Source: Pseudomonas silvicola (lineage in GTDB: Bacteria; Pseudomonadota; Gammaproteobacteria; Pseudomonadales; Pseudomonadaceae). Taken from it: DNA of 64,000 nt. Where the stretch lies: contig NZ_CP093280.1 of the NCBI RefSeq assembly GCF_026651855.1, forward strand, positions 2,768,001 through 2,832,000. Reading direction: 5' to 3'. Every line of letters begins with the position of its first letter. The first letter of the stretch is position 1. Positions 10,365 to 20,489 of this stretch are shown piece after piece. The notes under the pieces were generated by a model. It was given only the letters and a program-made list of their open reading frames with translations, had not been told where the DNA came from and did not search any database. A program made the translations under genes and the position numbers.

Positions 10365-10469
10365 GCGGGTATTCCAAGGCAGTGGAAGATGGCGCGAGTA
10401 TCGGTAGTGTGGATCCATGACACAAATGTATTGTTGTCATCGAAACGATCGTAAAACGAGATAGCCGTG

Positions 10470-11390
10470 ATGAACCTCAAGCAGATCGAATACGCCCTGG
10501 CCGTGGCCGAAGAGGGTAGTTTTACGCGTGCGGCGGAGCGCTGCCACACCGTGCAGTCGGCCCTGAGCCACCAGATCGCCCGGCTTGAGCGGCAACTGGG
10601 CGCGCAGTTGTTCGAGCGCACCTCTCGGCGTGTGGCACTGACCCCGGCGGGGGAGGCGTTCGTTCACAGTGCGCGGGAGGCCATGGAAGCGACGCGGCGC
10701 ATTGGCGACGAGGTGGCTGCGGCCTGCGGGCAAGTGCGCGGGCGGCTGAGCCTGGGGATGATTTCGTCGCTGACCGGCTTGGACCTGGTCGCATTGATCG
10801 CTGCCTTTCATCAGCAGTACGCCGATGTGCGCATCCACCTCAATGTGGGGCGCAGCGAATGGATGGTGGACGAGGTGCGCGCCCGGCGCATGGATGTCGC
10901 GCTGATTGGCGTATGGCCTGGCGCGGCGGTGCAAGGCGTGGCGACGCGAGCCCTGGGCGACGAGGAGTTGATGGCGGTGGTGCACCCGGACCACCCGCTG
11001 GCGCGGTTGCCCCACTTGGCGCTGGCGCAATTGGCGGACCAGCCCTTGGTGGACTTTGCCGCGGGTACGGGGGCCCGCCGCCAGACCGACGAGGCGTTCG
11101 CCGCCGCCCAGGTGGCCCACCAGGTGCAGTTCGAGATCACCGACATGCGCCTGGTGGAGCAGTTCGTGCAACGCGGCCTGGCGGTGGGGCTGGTGCCGGC
11201 CGGCGTGGCGCTGGGCTTCCAGGGGGTGGTGGCAGTGCCCATCAGTGACGCGCCGGTGCGCCGGGTCTATGCGGTGTGGTCGAACACCCCGAGCCCGGCG
11301 GCAGCGGCATTTGTCGCCATGCTCGAACGGACGCTTGCCGATCAGGCGCCGAAACCACCGTCGATGGTCAGGCTGGCGCCGGTGATATAG
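10470..11390 (+). CDS. LysR-family transcriptional regulator
   Basis: The N-terminal winged helix-turn-helix is typical (MNLKQIEYALAVAEEGSFTR, then AAERCHTVQSALSHQIARLE), followed by a type-2 periplasmic-binding fold effector domain to residue 306. It is divergent from the MFS gene and probably controls it from the shared intergenic region. Its last 49 bases overlap the 3' end of the convergent SDR gene, so the two coding ends are read on both strands. Confidence 0.93.
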   Translation: MNLKQIEYALAVAEEGSFTRAAERCHTVQSALSHQIARLERQLGAQLFERTSRRVALTPAGEAFVHSAREAMEATRRIGDEVAAACGQVRGRLSLGMISSLTGLDLVALIAAFHQQYADVRIHLNVGRSEWMVDEVRARRMDVALIGVWPGAAVQGVATRALGDEELMAVVHPDHPLARLPHLALAQLADQPLVDFAAGTGARRQTDEAFAAAQVAHQVQFEITDMRLVEQFVQRGLAVGLVPAGVALGFQGVVAVPISDAPVRRVYAVWSNTPSPAAAAFVAMLERTLADQAPKPPSMVRLAPVI

Positions 11391-12091
11391 CCCGCCTCGG
11401 CGCTGGCCAGGTAACTGACAAAACCGGCAATCTCGTCCACATGGCCATACCGGTTGACCGCCATGAAGCCCATCAGGCTGTCGGCGAAGTCGCTGTCGGC
11501 CGGGTTCATGTCGGTGTCCACAGGGCCCGGTTGCACGTTGTTGATGGTGATGCCGCGAGGGCCCAGGTCGCGGGCCAGGCCCTTGACCAGGCCCACCAGT
11601 GCCGATTTGCTCATGGCATAGGCGCCGCCGCCCGCGAAGGGCATGCGGTCGGCATTGGTGCTGCCGATATTGATGATGCGCCCGCCCTCGGTCATGTGCC
11701 GGGCTGCCGCCTGGCTGGCGATGAACACGCTGCGCACGTTGATGGCGTAGGTTCGGTCGAAGTCTTCCAGGCTGAACTCGTCCAGCGGGCCGATGGCCAG
11801 CACGCCCGCATTGTTGACCAGAATGTCCAGGCGGCCGAACGCATCGACGGTGCGGGCCACTGCGTCGCGAATGGCCTCGGCGTCGGCGCTGTCGGCCTTG
11901 ATGGCCAGGGCCTTGCCGCCTTGGGCGGTGATGCCATCGGCCAGGGCCTGGGCCGGGCCCTGGGAACTGACATAGGTGAACGCCACCGCGGCGCCCTCGG
12001 CGGCCAGGCGTTTGACGATGGCGGCGCCGATGCCGCGCGACCCGCCCTGTACGAGGGCGACTTTACCGGTGAAGGGTTGGGTGTTCGACAT
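11342..12091 (-). CDS. Short-chain dehydrogenase/reductase (SDR)
   Basis: A 249-residue classical SDR: the NAD(P)-binding glycine motif GGSRGIG near residue 17, NNAG near 90, and a Tyr-Ser catalytic arrangement (INIGSTNADR, then YAMSKSALVGLVKG for YxxxK). It ends with SLTIDGGFGA, as in FabG-like enzymes. ATG 12091 has a GGAG site. The substrate is unknown; the Ser-Tyr-Lys triad and length point to a 3-ketoacyl- or sugar-type reductase. It is convergent with the LysR gene (49-base overlap). Confidence 0.9.
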   Translation of the reverse strand: MSNTQPFTGKVALVQGGSRGIGAAIVKRLAAEGAAVAFTYVSSQGPAQALADGITAQGGKALAIKADSADAEAIRDAVARTVDAFGRLDILVNNAGVLAIGPLDEFSLEDFDRTYAINVRSVFIASQAAARHMTEGGRIINIGSTNADRMPFAGGGAYAMSKSALVGLVKGLARDLGPRGITINNVQPGPVDTDMNPADSDFADSLMGFMAVNRYGHVDEIAGFVSYLASAEAGYITGASLTIDGGFGA

Positions 12092-12183
12092 GGGGGTTCT
12101 CCAGGTACTCACGGGCGTGAAGGAAGGCTTTCACTGTAGACCAGGTCGGGGCCAGCCATCGGTCCGTGCGGGTTGCTGGACGC

Positions 12184-12666
12184 CTAACGCACGTGTGTCA
12201 CCGTGAATGTCTGCTGCATGCCCGCCACCACAATCGCCACGTCGTCATCCTCGAACTTGCCCAGCAGTGCCTGGCCCAATGGCGAGCGCGGGGTGATCAC
12301 CGTGACCAGGCGCTCGCCCAATCGCACCTTCAGCCCAGCCGCTTCCGGCCCCAGGAACAGCCACTGCGAGGTGCCATCCATTGCTTCCAGCGTCACCAGC
12401 GCGCCCACCTGAATGCCACGTGCCGGGTCGTGGTCGCGAAGGGTCATCTGTTGGTACAGGCCCAGTGCCTGGCGGATTTCTTCCATGCGCCGCGCCTGGC
12501 CGGTCGCCAGGTACGAGGCTTCAAGCCCCAGGGTGTCGTACTTGTTCTCGGCCACGTTTTCTTCGTGGGTGGCCGTTTCGTAGGCGGTTTGGGCGGCACG
12601 CTGCAGCACGTCGAAATCTTCCGCCAAGCGTTCCACGATCAGTTGGCGCAGGGTGTGCTTGTCCAT
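12184..12666 (-). CDS. GreA/GreB-family elongation factor-like protein
   Basis: A 160-residue protein. Residues about 1-75 form a helical hairpin-like region (DKHTLRQLIVERLAEDFDVL ... ENKYDTLGLEASYLATGQAR) and the C-terminal half matches the FKBP-like Gre domain that binds RNA polymerase (WLFLGPEAAGLKV, then VITPRSPLGQALLGKFEDDD). Family members act in the polymerase secondary channel. The N-terminal arm is short and its tip lacks an obvious paired acidic Gre motif, so cleavage stimulation is uncertain. It starts one base after the stop of the upstream membrane-protein gene (TGACATG), implying translational coupling. Confidence 0.8.
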   Translation of the reverse strand: MDKHTLRQLIVERLAEDFDVLQRAAQTAYETATHEENVAENKYDTLGLEASYLATGQARRMEEIRQALGLYQQMTLRDHDPARGIQVGALVTLEAMDGTSQWLFLGPEAAGLKVRLGERLVTVITPRSPLGQALLGKFEDDDVAIVVAGMQQTFTVTHVR

Positions 12667-12667
12667 G

Positions 12668-13036
12668 TCAATTGCAGAACTTGAGTACATTGGTACGGCT
12701 CTTGTCAGTCGGCGCGGTACGGTCCTGTTGCAGCCAGAACTGGCACTTGGGGTCCTGGTCATGGTTCTGCGCATCGCCTCGGCTCTGTTCCTGGCGGCGC
12801 AGGTTGTTCCGGTATTGCTCGAACATCGGGGATTCGCCCTCGGGGGTGTTCATGGCCGGGGGCGGTGGCGCTGGGGTGGTGATGGGCAAAGGTGCATTGA
12901 AGAACAGCTTGTAGCCCAGCCACGTGGTCAGCGCGATGGCCAGAAAGCCCAGCCAGAGGCCCAGGGCAATGCAGCCCACCAGTTGCGCGGGGTTGAGGGT
13001 GACCAGCAATTGACGATGATTGGGACGGTAGGGCAT
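12668..13036 (-). CDS. Hypothetical membrane-anchored protein upstream of Gre-like gene
   Basis: A 122-residue protein with a good AGGAGG ribosome site before ATG 13036. Residues about 18-42 form one strong hydrophobic helix (LVGCIALGLWLGFLAIALTT), followed by a proline-rich linker (TTPAPPPPAMNTPEGESP) and a charged C-terminal part with two cysteines. This is a single-pass membrane protein with a probably soluble tail. Its stop codon is one base from the start of the Gre-like gene. No family recognised. Confidence 0.7.
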   Translation of the reverse strand: MPYRPNHRQLLVTLNPAQLVGCIALGLWLGFLAIALTTWLGYKLFFNAPLPITTPAPPPPAMNTPEGESPMFEQYRNNLRRQEQSRGDAQNHDQDPKCQFWLQQDRTAPTDKSRTNVLKFCN

Positions 13037-13138
13037 GGCAGCCTCCTGGCGGGGTGGGCAAGGTCATGATTGTCGCATGAGTGTGGCCGCTGGCGGCGAC
13101 TTTGCCTCTACAATGGCCCATTTGCCTGGAGGGCGGTG

Positions 13139-14284
13139 ATGAAAGCGGGCGTGAAAACCTCCTGGGATATTTTCTGCGTAGTGGTCGACAACTACGGCGA
13201 CATCGGCGTCACGTGGCGCCTGGCGCGCCAACTGGCGGCCGAACACGGGCTGGCGGTACGCCTCTGGGTAGACGACCTGAAGTCCTTCGAGCGGCTGTGG
13301 CCCAGTGTTGAGCCGCACAGGGCGCGCCAGTGGCAGGAGGGCGTGGAAATCTGCCAATGGCCCCAGCAATGGCCTGCGGTCAGCGCTGCCGACGTAGTGG
13401 TTGAAGCCTTCGGGTGCAAGTTGCCACCTGAGTACCGTCAGGCCATGGCCGCGCGCCCGACGCCGGCCTTGTGGTTCAACCTGGAATACCTGAGCGCCGA
13501 GACCTGGGTATCGGGCTGTCATGGCTTGCCGTCACCGCAGCCCGACCGCCTGCAGAAGTATTTCTTCTTTCCCGGCTTCGAGGCCAAGACCGGCGGGTTG
13601 CTGCGTGAGGCTGGCCTGCTGGATCAGCGGCGCCTGTTCCAGGCTGACGGCCCGGCGCGCCAGGCCTTCCTCGCCAGCCTTGGTGTGAGCGTGGCGCCCG
13701 GGGCGCGACTGATGTCCTTGTTCGCCTACGAGAATGCCAGCCTTGGCGACTGGCTTGATGCGCTGGCGGCAGCTGAAACGCCCACGCATGTGCTGGTACC
13801 CCAGGGGCGTGTTCTGGGCGATGTGCAAGCCTGGCTGGCGGAGGACGAGCTGGTGCCGGGCGCCGCCCATCGGCGCGGCAGCCTGACCGTGCAAGTGGTG
13901 CCATTCGTCCGGCAGGATCAGTACGACCGCCTGCTGTGGTGCTGCGATTTCAACGCCGTGCGGGGCGAGGACTCCTTTGTGCGAGCCCAGTGGGCGGGCC
14001 GGCCTCTGCTGTGGCACATCTATGAGCAGGAGGAGTATGCCCATTGGGAAAAACTGGAAGCCTTCCTATCGCTCTACGTCGAGGCTTTGAGCCCGGATGC
14101 CGGGCAGGCCCTGACCCTGTTGTGGCGTGCCTGGAACCAGGGGCTGAGCATGGCCGAGCCATGGCGGCAGGTGCTGGCGCACTGGGATGAGTTGCAGGCG
14201 AATGCGCAGAAATGGTGCGAAACACAAGCCGCTCAGCCTGATCTTGCATCGGCGCTGGTGAACTTTTACCGAAATTGGAAGTAA
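13139..14284 (+). CDS. earP: EF-P arginine rhamnosyltransferase EarP
   Basis: EarP moves rhamnose from dTDP-rhamnose onto Arg32 of elongation factor P, which lets EF-P rescue polyproline stalling. The GT-B glycosyltransferase (DUF2331) features are visible: VVDNYGDIGVTWRLARQL near the N terminus with the paired aspartates (Asp17 and Asp21 here, four residues later than in the P. putida enzyme), and RGEDSFVRAQWAGRP with the catalytic Glu-Asp. ATG 13139 follows GGAGGGCGGTG; length 381 residues. The last codons (FYRNWK) lie in the 16-bp repeat that bounds the integrated element; the uninterrupted gene would probably have ended FYRNWI. The substrate gene efp is 4.3 kb downstream instead of adjacent. 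Confidence 0.95.
   Translation: MKAGVKTSWDIFCVVVDNYGDIGVTWRLARQLAAEHGLAVRLWVDDLKSFERLWPSVEPHRARQWQEGVEICQWPQQWPAVSAADVVVEAFGCKLPPEYRQAMAARPTPALWFNLEYLSAETWVSGCHGLPSPQPDRLQKYFFFPGFEAKTGGLLREAGLLDQRRLFQADGPARQAFLASLGVSVAPGARLMSLFAYENASLGDWLDALAAAETPTHVLVPQGRVLGDVQAWLAEDELVPGAAHRRGSLTVQVVPFVRQDQYDRLLWCCDFNAVRGEDSFVRAQWAGRPLLWHIYEQEEYAHWEKLEAFLSLYVEALSPDAGQALTLLWRAWNQGLSMAEPWRQVLAHWDELQANAQKWCETQAAQPDLASALVNFYRNWK
14264..14279. repeat. Left attachment-site core (attL)
   Basis: TTTTACCGAAATTGGA, identical to 18550-18565. It overlaps the last codons of earP (FYRNW). The base after it differs between the two ends (A at the left, T at the right), which sets the right limit of the shared core. Confidence 0.85.
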
Positions 14285-14343
14285 TGCCGTGGGAGCCCCA
14301 GTCTATAAGGGGTTGAGGGGATCGTCTACCATCATCAAAGCGT

Positions 14344-14375
14344 TTGTGACAGTCGTTGTGACAGCATTTGTGACA
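14344..14375 (+). repeat. Three TTGTGACA repeats, 12-bp period (putative integrase arm sites, left)
   Basis: Copies at 14344-14351, 14356-14363 and 14368-14375, all in the same orientation with exact 12-base spacing. The same arrangement recurs at the right end of the element. Period, multiplicity and placement fit arm-type binding sites for a lambda-type tyrosine integrase. Confidence 0.7.
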
Positions 14376-14554
14376 ACCCAAGGCCCCAAAAGCCTACACT
14401 TACGGGCTTGGGTGCGAACAACTTCGGAAATCGGCGGGGCGCGTCGCTTCATGCGGTCGCTGAGCTTGAAACGCCTGTTCAACCTTCTGCAATGTTCGCC
14501 GGCCCGTTGAGGGACCTCCGTTATGGTCCCCTATAGAAACCTTGAGTTAGGCCA

Positions 14555-15184
14555 TCAGAGGTCGCCCGCTTTGAGCTTCATGGCCCGCTGAACGGTTGCC
14601 GTACTGACCCCTGTAGCCCTTGAGGTCTCCCGCAGGCCCATGCCCTTGTTCAGACAGTCAAGAATGCGCTGGTGCTTGTCCTGATCAATCCCACGGCCCT
14701 TGTAGGCACCTTGTCCCTGGGCCTTCTTAATGCCATCCATCTGACGACGGCGGCGGTCCTCGTAGTCCTTACGTGCGACCGCTGCGAGCATGTCCAAGAG
14801 CATGTCATTGATGGCTCCAAGCATCCGAGAGGTGAAGGTGTCCAATGCTCCACTTCCCTGCGCCATGAACTGGTGAGAGGTAGGCAAATCAAGCGAGACC
14901 ACACGGACCTCCTTCTCCTTGATGATTCCTCTGAGCTTCTGCCAGTCAGCGTCTGTGAGGCGCGAGAGCCGGTCTACCTGTTCGACTAAAAGGACATCAC
15001 CGGGATGAGCGTCAGACAGCAGCCGGAACAGCTCAGGACGCTTGAGGGTGGCTCCGCTCTCGTTCTCGATGTAGTAGGTGGCTACTCGCTGCCCATGATC
15101 CTCTGCGAAGGTCGTAAGCTGGTCCTTAGCCCGGTGGGCGTCTTGGTCAGTGGTAGAAGCTCGGAGGTAAGCACGGATGAACAT
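14555..15184 (-). CDS. Serine recombinase (resolvase/invertase family)
   Basis: A 209-residue small serine recombinase. The catalytic Ser lies in the N-terminal motif AYLRASTTDQD, and the conserved arginine region is VEQVDRLSRLTDADW. The long E-helix is followed by a C-terminal Hin-type helix-turn-helix (GLRETSRATGVSTATVQRAM) preceded by KGRGIDQDKHQRI. Such enzymes resolve cointegrates or invert segments. It is the leftmost gene of the integrated element, and its upstream region carries three related direct repeats that may be its sites. GC content and codon use are lower than in the flanking core genes. Confidence 0.92.
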   Translation of the reverse strand: MFIRAYLRASTTDQDAHRAKDQLTTFAEDHGQRVATYYIENESGATLKRPELFRLLSDAHPGDVLLVEQVDRLSRLTDADWQKLRGIIKEKEVRVVSLDLPTSHQFMAQGSGALDTFTSRMLGAINDMLLDMLAAVARKDYEDRRRRQMDGIKKAQGQGAYKGRGIDQDKHQRILDCLNKGMGLRETSRATGVSTATVQRAMKLKAGDL

Positions 15185-15199
15185 CGAGAAGGTGTACCA

Positions 15200-15302
15200 T
15201 AGTCGTTAAGGTGTGGTCACTATATGTGTAGTCGTTATGGTGGTCAATGCCTACTAAACAACCACACTCTCTCAGGCATCTTGCCGTAGTCGCTGAGGTG
15301 TA
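15200..15302 (+). repeat. Three degenerate direct repeats upstream of the serine recombinase
   Basis: Copies starting TAGTCG occur at 15200-15220, 15229-15246 and 15287-15302 (TAGTCGTTAAGGTGTGGTCA, TAGTCGTTATGGTGGTCA, TAGTCGCTGAGGTGTA). They begin 16 bases upstream of the recombinase start codon. They could be an operator, resolution subsites, or origin-like iterons. The rest of the 357-base gap (15185-15541) holds no credible gene. Confidence 0.55.
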
Positions 15303-15423
15303 CCCCAAGAACCACGGACGATAAGACTCTTCGAGCCGCCTGTTTACAGGAGGAGAACCACTGCGAACGACCGTCGAACTGTGACCGGCCCGTACGCTTT
15401 TCAAGAACCCATCCGGTGGCGCG

Positions 15424-15467
15424 CATGGGCACGCGATAAGGACTCCATGCGGGCGCGATAAGGCTCA
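15424..15467 (+). repeat. 22-bp imperfect tandem duplication
   Basis: Two adjacent 22-base units share CATG at the start and CGCGATAAGG in the middle (15424-15445 and 15446-15467). They lie in the same non-coding gap of the integrated element. Function unknown. Confidence 0.45.
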
Positions 15468-15541
15468 CGCGAGGGTGGGCAAGGGGGGATGCGCGGGCGC
15501 ACGCCTATTGAGGTGGTCATTCAGATTTTTGCCCCAGATTC

Positions 15542-16126
15542 TCAAGGGAAGCAAAATGGGAACTCTGCGCATCCGGCTTTCACCCGATCATAGAGGGCCT
15601 GCTCGTCCTTAAGCTCAGAATGATTTCCCAGGCTTAAATAGTATTTCTGCCCGTTCCATTCCTGATAAATGATCCATTCACCAGTGAGCTTTTGGGAATC
15701 CCCACGGGTTACATAGCCATCGACGACCTGCCGGGCTATCTTCCCTGCAACCTTCCAAGCCTCCTCTAAAGATTTGTATGAGCGCGCAGTGTTGTTGAAT
15801 TGCTCAGTCAGCTTGTCCTTCTCCCTCCGATTGTCTTTCGAGTTCCAATGTAGAAGGATGTTTTCGCGCATGAAACCAGTCGTCGTGTAGTGAAATTTGT
15901 AGAGTTTTCCCAGAATGGGTCCGCGGAACTGAGACGCTGGCTTCGTCCTCGCGGGCCGACTGAAAGGTATCTGTTCCATTTGGTCGAGCGCCTCAAGGAC
16001 AGATCTAAAGGTCCCAGCGTCCGAGTGGGTCAACATGTCGAATAGGTAGCGGCTGATCCTTGCGACGTAAGGTTTCTGATTGAGCAATTCTGCTTTAACA
16101 GGAATCAAGTAGCTTTCGTCTTCCAT
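15542..16126 (-). CDS. Hypothetical protein carried by the integrated element
   Basis: A 194-residue soluble protein if started at ATG 16126, which follows a CAGGA site; the open frame extends to 16183 without one. No helix is hydrophobic enough to cross a membrane. The middle has a basic, aromatic segment (GKLYKFHYTTTGFMRENILL) and the C-terminal third a strand-rich part (GEWIIYQEWNGQKYYLSLG). Base composition is clearly AT-richer than the host genes, in keeping with acquired cargo. I do not recognise the family. It could be a phage-derived factor or a toxin/defence-type cargo, but nothing seen proves either. Confidence 0.65.
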   Translation of the reverse strand: MEDESYLIPVKAELLNQKPYVARISRYLFDMLTHSDAGTFRSVLEALDQMEQIPFSRPARTKPASQFRGPILGKLYKFHYTTTGFMRENILLHWNSKDNRREKDKLTEQFNNTARSYKSLEEAWKVAGKIARQVVDGYVTRGDSQKLTGEWIIYQEWNGQKYYLSLGNHSELKDEQALYDRVKAGCAEFPFCFP

Positions 16127-16217
16127 GGTGTGGTCCTGTGAAATCGTTGCGGAGCAGTATAGCCAGCAGTGCAGCGAGGTCACTCAGCACAGCCACCAAG
16201 TAGAACACTGACGACAT
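16095..16217 (-). CDS. Possible 40-residue membrane peptide
   Basis: ATG 16217 opens a 40-residue frame whose first half is strongly hydrophobic (MSSVFYLVAVLSDLAALLAI) followed by a basic tail. It overlaps the start of the adjacent 194-residue gene by 32 bases in another frame. No clear ribosome site is seen, and the IS element begins 35 bases upstream, so it may be a fragment of something lost to the deletion. Confidence 0.25.
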   Translation of the reverse strand: MSSVFYLVAVLSDLAALLAILLRNDFTGPHHGRRKLLDSC

Positions 16218-16316
16218 TCCCAAAGGCTTCGCCCAGAGAGCCACCTTGGCTATGTAGTGGTCTAATGAAACCGGACACCCATTTAGGCGAGAATACTCGC
16301 CACAGAGAGGTGTCCG

Positions 16317-18503
<2,187 letters not shown>

Positions 18504-18549
18504 GGCCCGAGAATCCTCAATGATTACTGGACTCACGGCAGTGGCGTAG

Positions 18550-18565
18550 TTTTACCGAAATTGGA
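18550..18565. repeat. Right attachment-site core (attR)
   Basis: TTTTACCGAAATTGGA, identical to 14264-14279. It ends exactly where the efp -10 box begins (18566). Confidence 0.85.
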
Positions 18566-18571
18566 TATGAT
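18566..18571 (+). promoter_or_regulatory. Putative efp -10 box, split from its -35 by the insertion
   Basis: TATGAT followed by GC-rich sequence, 47 bases upstream of the efp ATG. The 16-bp att core fills the spacer. Before insertion the -35 position would have been GTGAAC inside earP; now it is GCGTAG from the element. The assignment is an inference from spacing. Confidence 0.5.
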
Positions 18572-18617
18572 ACGCGGCCTAGATTTTTGTAAATCCATCC
18601 AAATTCGGATATCCGCA

Positions 18618-19187
18618 ATGAAAACTGGTAAAGAGCTTAAACCCGGTACCGTGATCCGTATCGACAACGACCCTTGGCTGGTTCAGAAAGCTGAATTCAC
18701 CAAGTCGGGCCGTAACAGCGCGATCATGAAGACCAAGCTGAAGAACCTGCTGACCGGCTACAAGACTGAAACCGTGTACAGCGCCGACGACAAGCTGGAC
18801 GACGTGATCCTGGATCGCAAGGAAGCCACCCTGTCTTTCATCAGCGGTGATTCCTACACGTTCATGGACACCACTGACTACACCATGTACGAACTGAACG
18901 CCGAAGACATCGAATCGGTTCTGCCGTTCGTTGAAGAAGGCATGACCGACGTCTGCGAAGCCGTGTTCTTCGAAGGCCGCCTGGTTTCGGTAGAGCTGCC
19001 GACCACTATCGTGCGTCAGGTCGACTACACCGAAGGTTCGGCGCGTGGCGACACTTCCGGCAAGGTCATGAAGCCTGCCAAACTGAAGAACGGCACCGAG
19101 CTGAGCGTTGCCGACTTCATCGAGATCGGCGACATGATCGAGATCGATACCCGCGAAGGCGGTTCCTACAAAGGCCGCGCCAAGTAA
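18618..19187 (+). CDS. efp: Translation elongation factor P
   Basis: EF-P binds stalled ribosomes between the P and E sites and promotes peptide-bond formation at polyproline. The 189-residue protein has the three beta-barrel architecture. Arg32 sits at the loop tip ([10 protein letters not shown]), the residue rhamnosylated by EarP, which matches the earP gene at 13139. The C-terminal domain ends [22 protein letters not shown] 18618 is preferred; the frame upstream reaches the att site and has no family similarity. A terminator follows 25 bases after the stop. Confidence 0.98.
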   Translation: MKTGKELKPGTVIRIDNDPWLVQKAEFTKSGRNSAIMKTKLKNLLTGYKTETVYSADDKLDDVILDRKEATLSFISGDSYTFMDTTDYTMYELNAEDIESVLPFVEEGMTDVCEAVFFEGRLVSVELPTTIVRQVDYTEGSARGDTSGKVMKPAKLKNGTELSVADFIEIGDMIEIDTREGGSYKGRAK

Positions 19188-19212
19188 TTCTGGCCCAGCC
19201 CTTGTAACGAGA

Positions 19213-19239
19213 AAGCCCGACCTTGAGTCGGGCTTTTTT
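19213..19239. terminator. Rho-independent terminator between efp and ohr
   Basis: The stem AAGCCCGAC / GTCGGGCTT has a 5-base loop and a T-run on the plus strand. An A-run on the left lets it also serve the convergent ohr gene. Confidence 0.88.
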
Positions 19240-19254
19240 GTGGGCGCTGTCTTG

Positions 19255-19674
19255 TCAGACGCTGACGTGCAGGCGCACATCGACGTTGCCCCGTGTGGCG
19301 TTGGAGTACGGGCACACCAGGTGGGCGGCGTCCACCAGTGCCTGGGCGTCGGCTTGTTCCAGCCCCGGCAGGCTGATGCGCAGGTCGATGTCCAGGCCGA
19401 AGCCGCCGGGGATCTGGCCAATGCCGACTTCGGCAGTGATTTGGGTGTCAGCCGGCAAGGCGCGCTTGGACTGGCCAGCAACGAATTTCAGGGCGCCGAT
19501 GAAGCACGCCGAATAGCCGGCGGCGAACAGTTGTTCCGGGTTGGTGGCTTCGCCGCCGGCGCCGCCCAGGGCCTTGGGGGTGGCCAGCTTGACGTCCAGG
19601 ATGTTGTCGCTGGATACAGCACGGCCGTCGCGGCCACCGGTAGCGGTTACGGTTGCGGTGTAGAGAGTTTGCAT
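19255..19674 (-). CDS. ohr: Organic hydroperoxide resistance protein Ohr
   Basis: A 139-residue OsmC/Ohr-fold thiol peroxidase that reduces organic and fatty-acid hydroperoxides. Both catalytic cysteines are present: Cys57 in GYSACFIGAL and Cys121 in HLVCPYSNATRGN. The N terminus MQTLYTATVTATGGRDGRA is family-typical. ohrR lies immediately upstream on the same strand, the classic arrangement for derepression by oxidation of OhrR. Confidence 0.97.
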   Translation of the reverse strand: MQTLYTATVTATGGRDGRAVSSDNILDVKLATPKALGGAGGEATNPEQLFAAGYSACFIGALKFVAGQSKRALPADTQITAEVGIGQIPGGFGLDIDLRISLPGLEQADAQALVDAAHLVCPYSNATRGNVDVRLHVSV

Positions 19675-19750
19675 GATGACACCTCGTTCTGCTTGATAGG
19701 GGTGGCGCTGGAGGGCGCGTTTGTCTGGGTACGAAATTAGATTAGTGCGT

Positions 19751-19772
19751 TAATAGTTTGCGCGCAAGATAA
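19751..19772. promoter_or_regulatory. Candidate OhrR operator upstream of ohr
   Basis: An AT-rich segment centred on the perfect palindrome TTGCGCGCAA (19758-19767), with partly matching outer arms. It lies about 85 bases upstream of the ohr start in the ohr-ohrR gap. MarR/OhrR proteins bind palindromes of this size; the assignment rests on position and symmetry. Confidence 0.5.
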
Positions 19773-19882
19773 TAATTCGATGCTCAGGACGAACGGTATG
19801 CCTGCGAGGTGTATTGGCCCGGCAGGCGCCGGCTTTTCAGCGAGCTTATAGCGCAAAGCCAGCGGCTACGACGAGGGCCGCA

Positions 19883-20356
19883 TCAAAGGCTGTCGTGCAG
19901 GTTGCCGCGCAGTTCCAGCAACTCGCCTTGCAACTGGCGCAAGCGTTCTACCGAGCCGCCCGTGGCCGCCAGAATGCACCCCGGAATGCTCTTGGCCTTC
20001 TCGCGCAGCGCGCGGCCCTGGTCGGTCAGTTCGACGATCACCACGCGCTCGTCCTCGCGGCTACGGGTCCGGCTGAGCAGGCCCTCGGCTTCCAGGCGCT
20101 TGAGCAGCGGGGTCAACGATCCTGGGTCGGTCAGTAGCCGCGTGCTGATTTCACCCACTGTCAGGCCGTCCTTTTCCCATAGCACCATCATGGTCAGGTA
20201 CTGCGGGTACGTCAGGTCCAGGGCCTGCAGCAACGGCTTGTAGACCTTGGTCATGAGCAGCGAGGTGGAATAGAGGGCAAAGCACAATTGGCTGTCGAGC
20301 AGCAGATCGTCGCAGTGGCCTTCGGCAGCGCTGGAAGTGGGGCGGTCGGCGTTCAT
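19883..20356 (-). CDS. ohrR: MarR-family peroxide sensor OhrR
   Basis: A 157-residue winged-helix repressor. The peroxide-sensing Cys lies in the N-terminal motif LLLDSQLCFALYSTS (Cys25 from ATG 20356), and the DNA-binding wing region reads GSLTPLLKRLEAEGLLSRTR followed by DERVV. Oxidation of this Cys by organic peroxides releases ohr. ATG 20356 is chosen because the extra residues from 20398 are unlike the family. Confidence 0.93.
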   Translation of the reverse strand: MNADRPTSSAAEGHCDDLLLDSQLCFALYSTSLLMTKVYKPLLQALDLTYPQYLTMMVLWEKDGLTVGEISTRLLTDPGSLTPLLKRLEAEGLLSRTRSREDERVVIVELTDQGRALREKAKSIPGCILAATGGSVERLRQLQGELLELRGNLHDSL

Positions 20357-20489
20357 GCTGATCCTTGATTCAATTGGTGGCGGCGAATTTAGCGTCAAGG
20401 TGTTTAATGCGCCAGCTAATCCGCCTTAGCCTTTCAATGGCGTGTTGAAAGGTTTGAGCGGTGAACATCGCCGAGAGTTCGTTAAATGA

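Noticed and set aside
14289-14510. 73-residue plus-strand frame just after earP
   Set aside because: It runs through the arm-type repeats, has no ribosome site and no recognisable domain.
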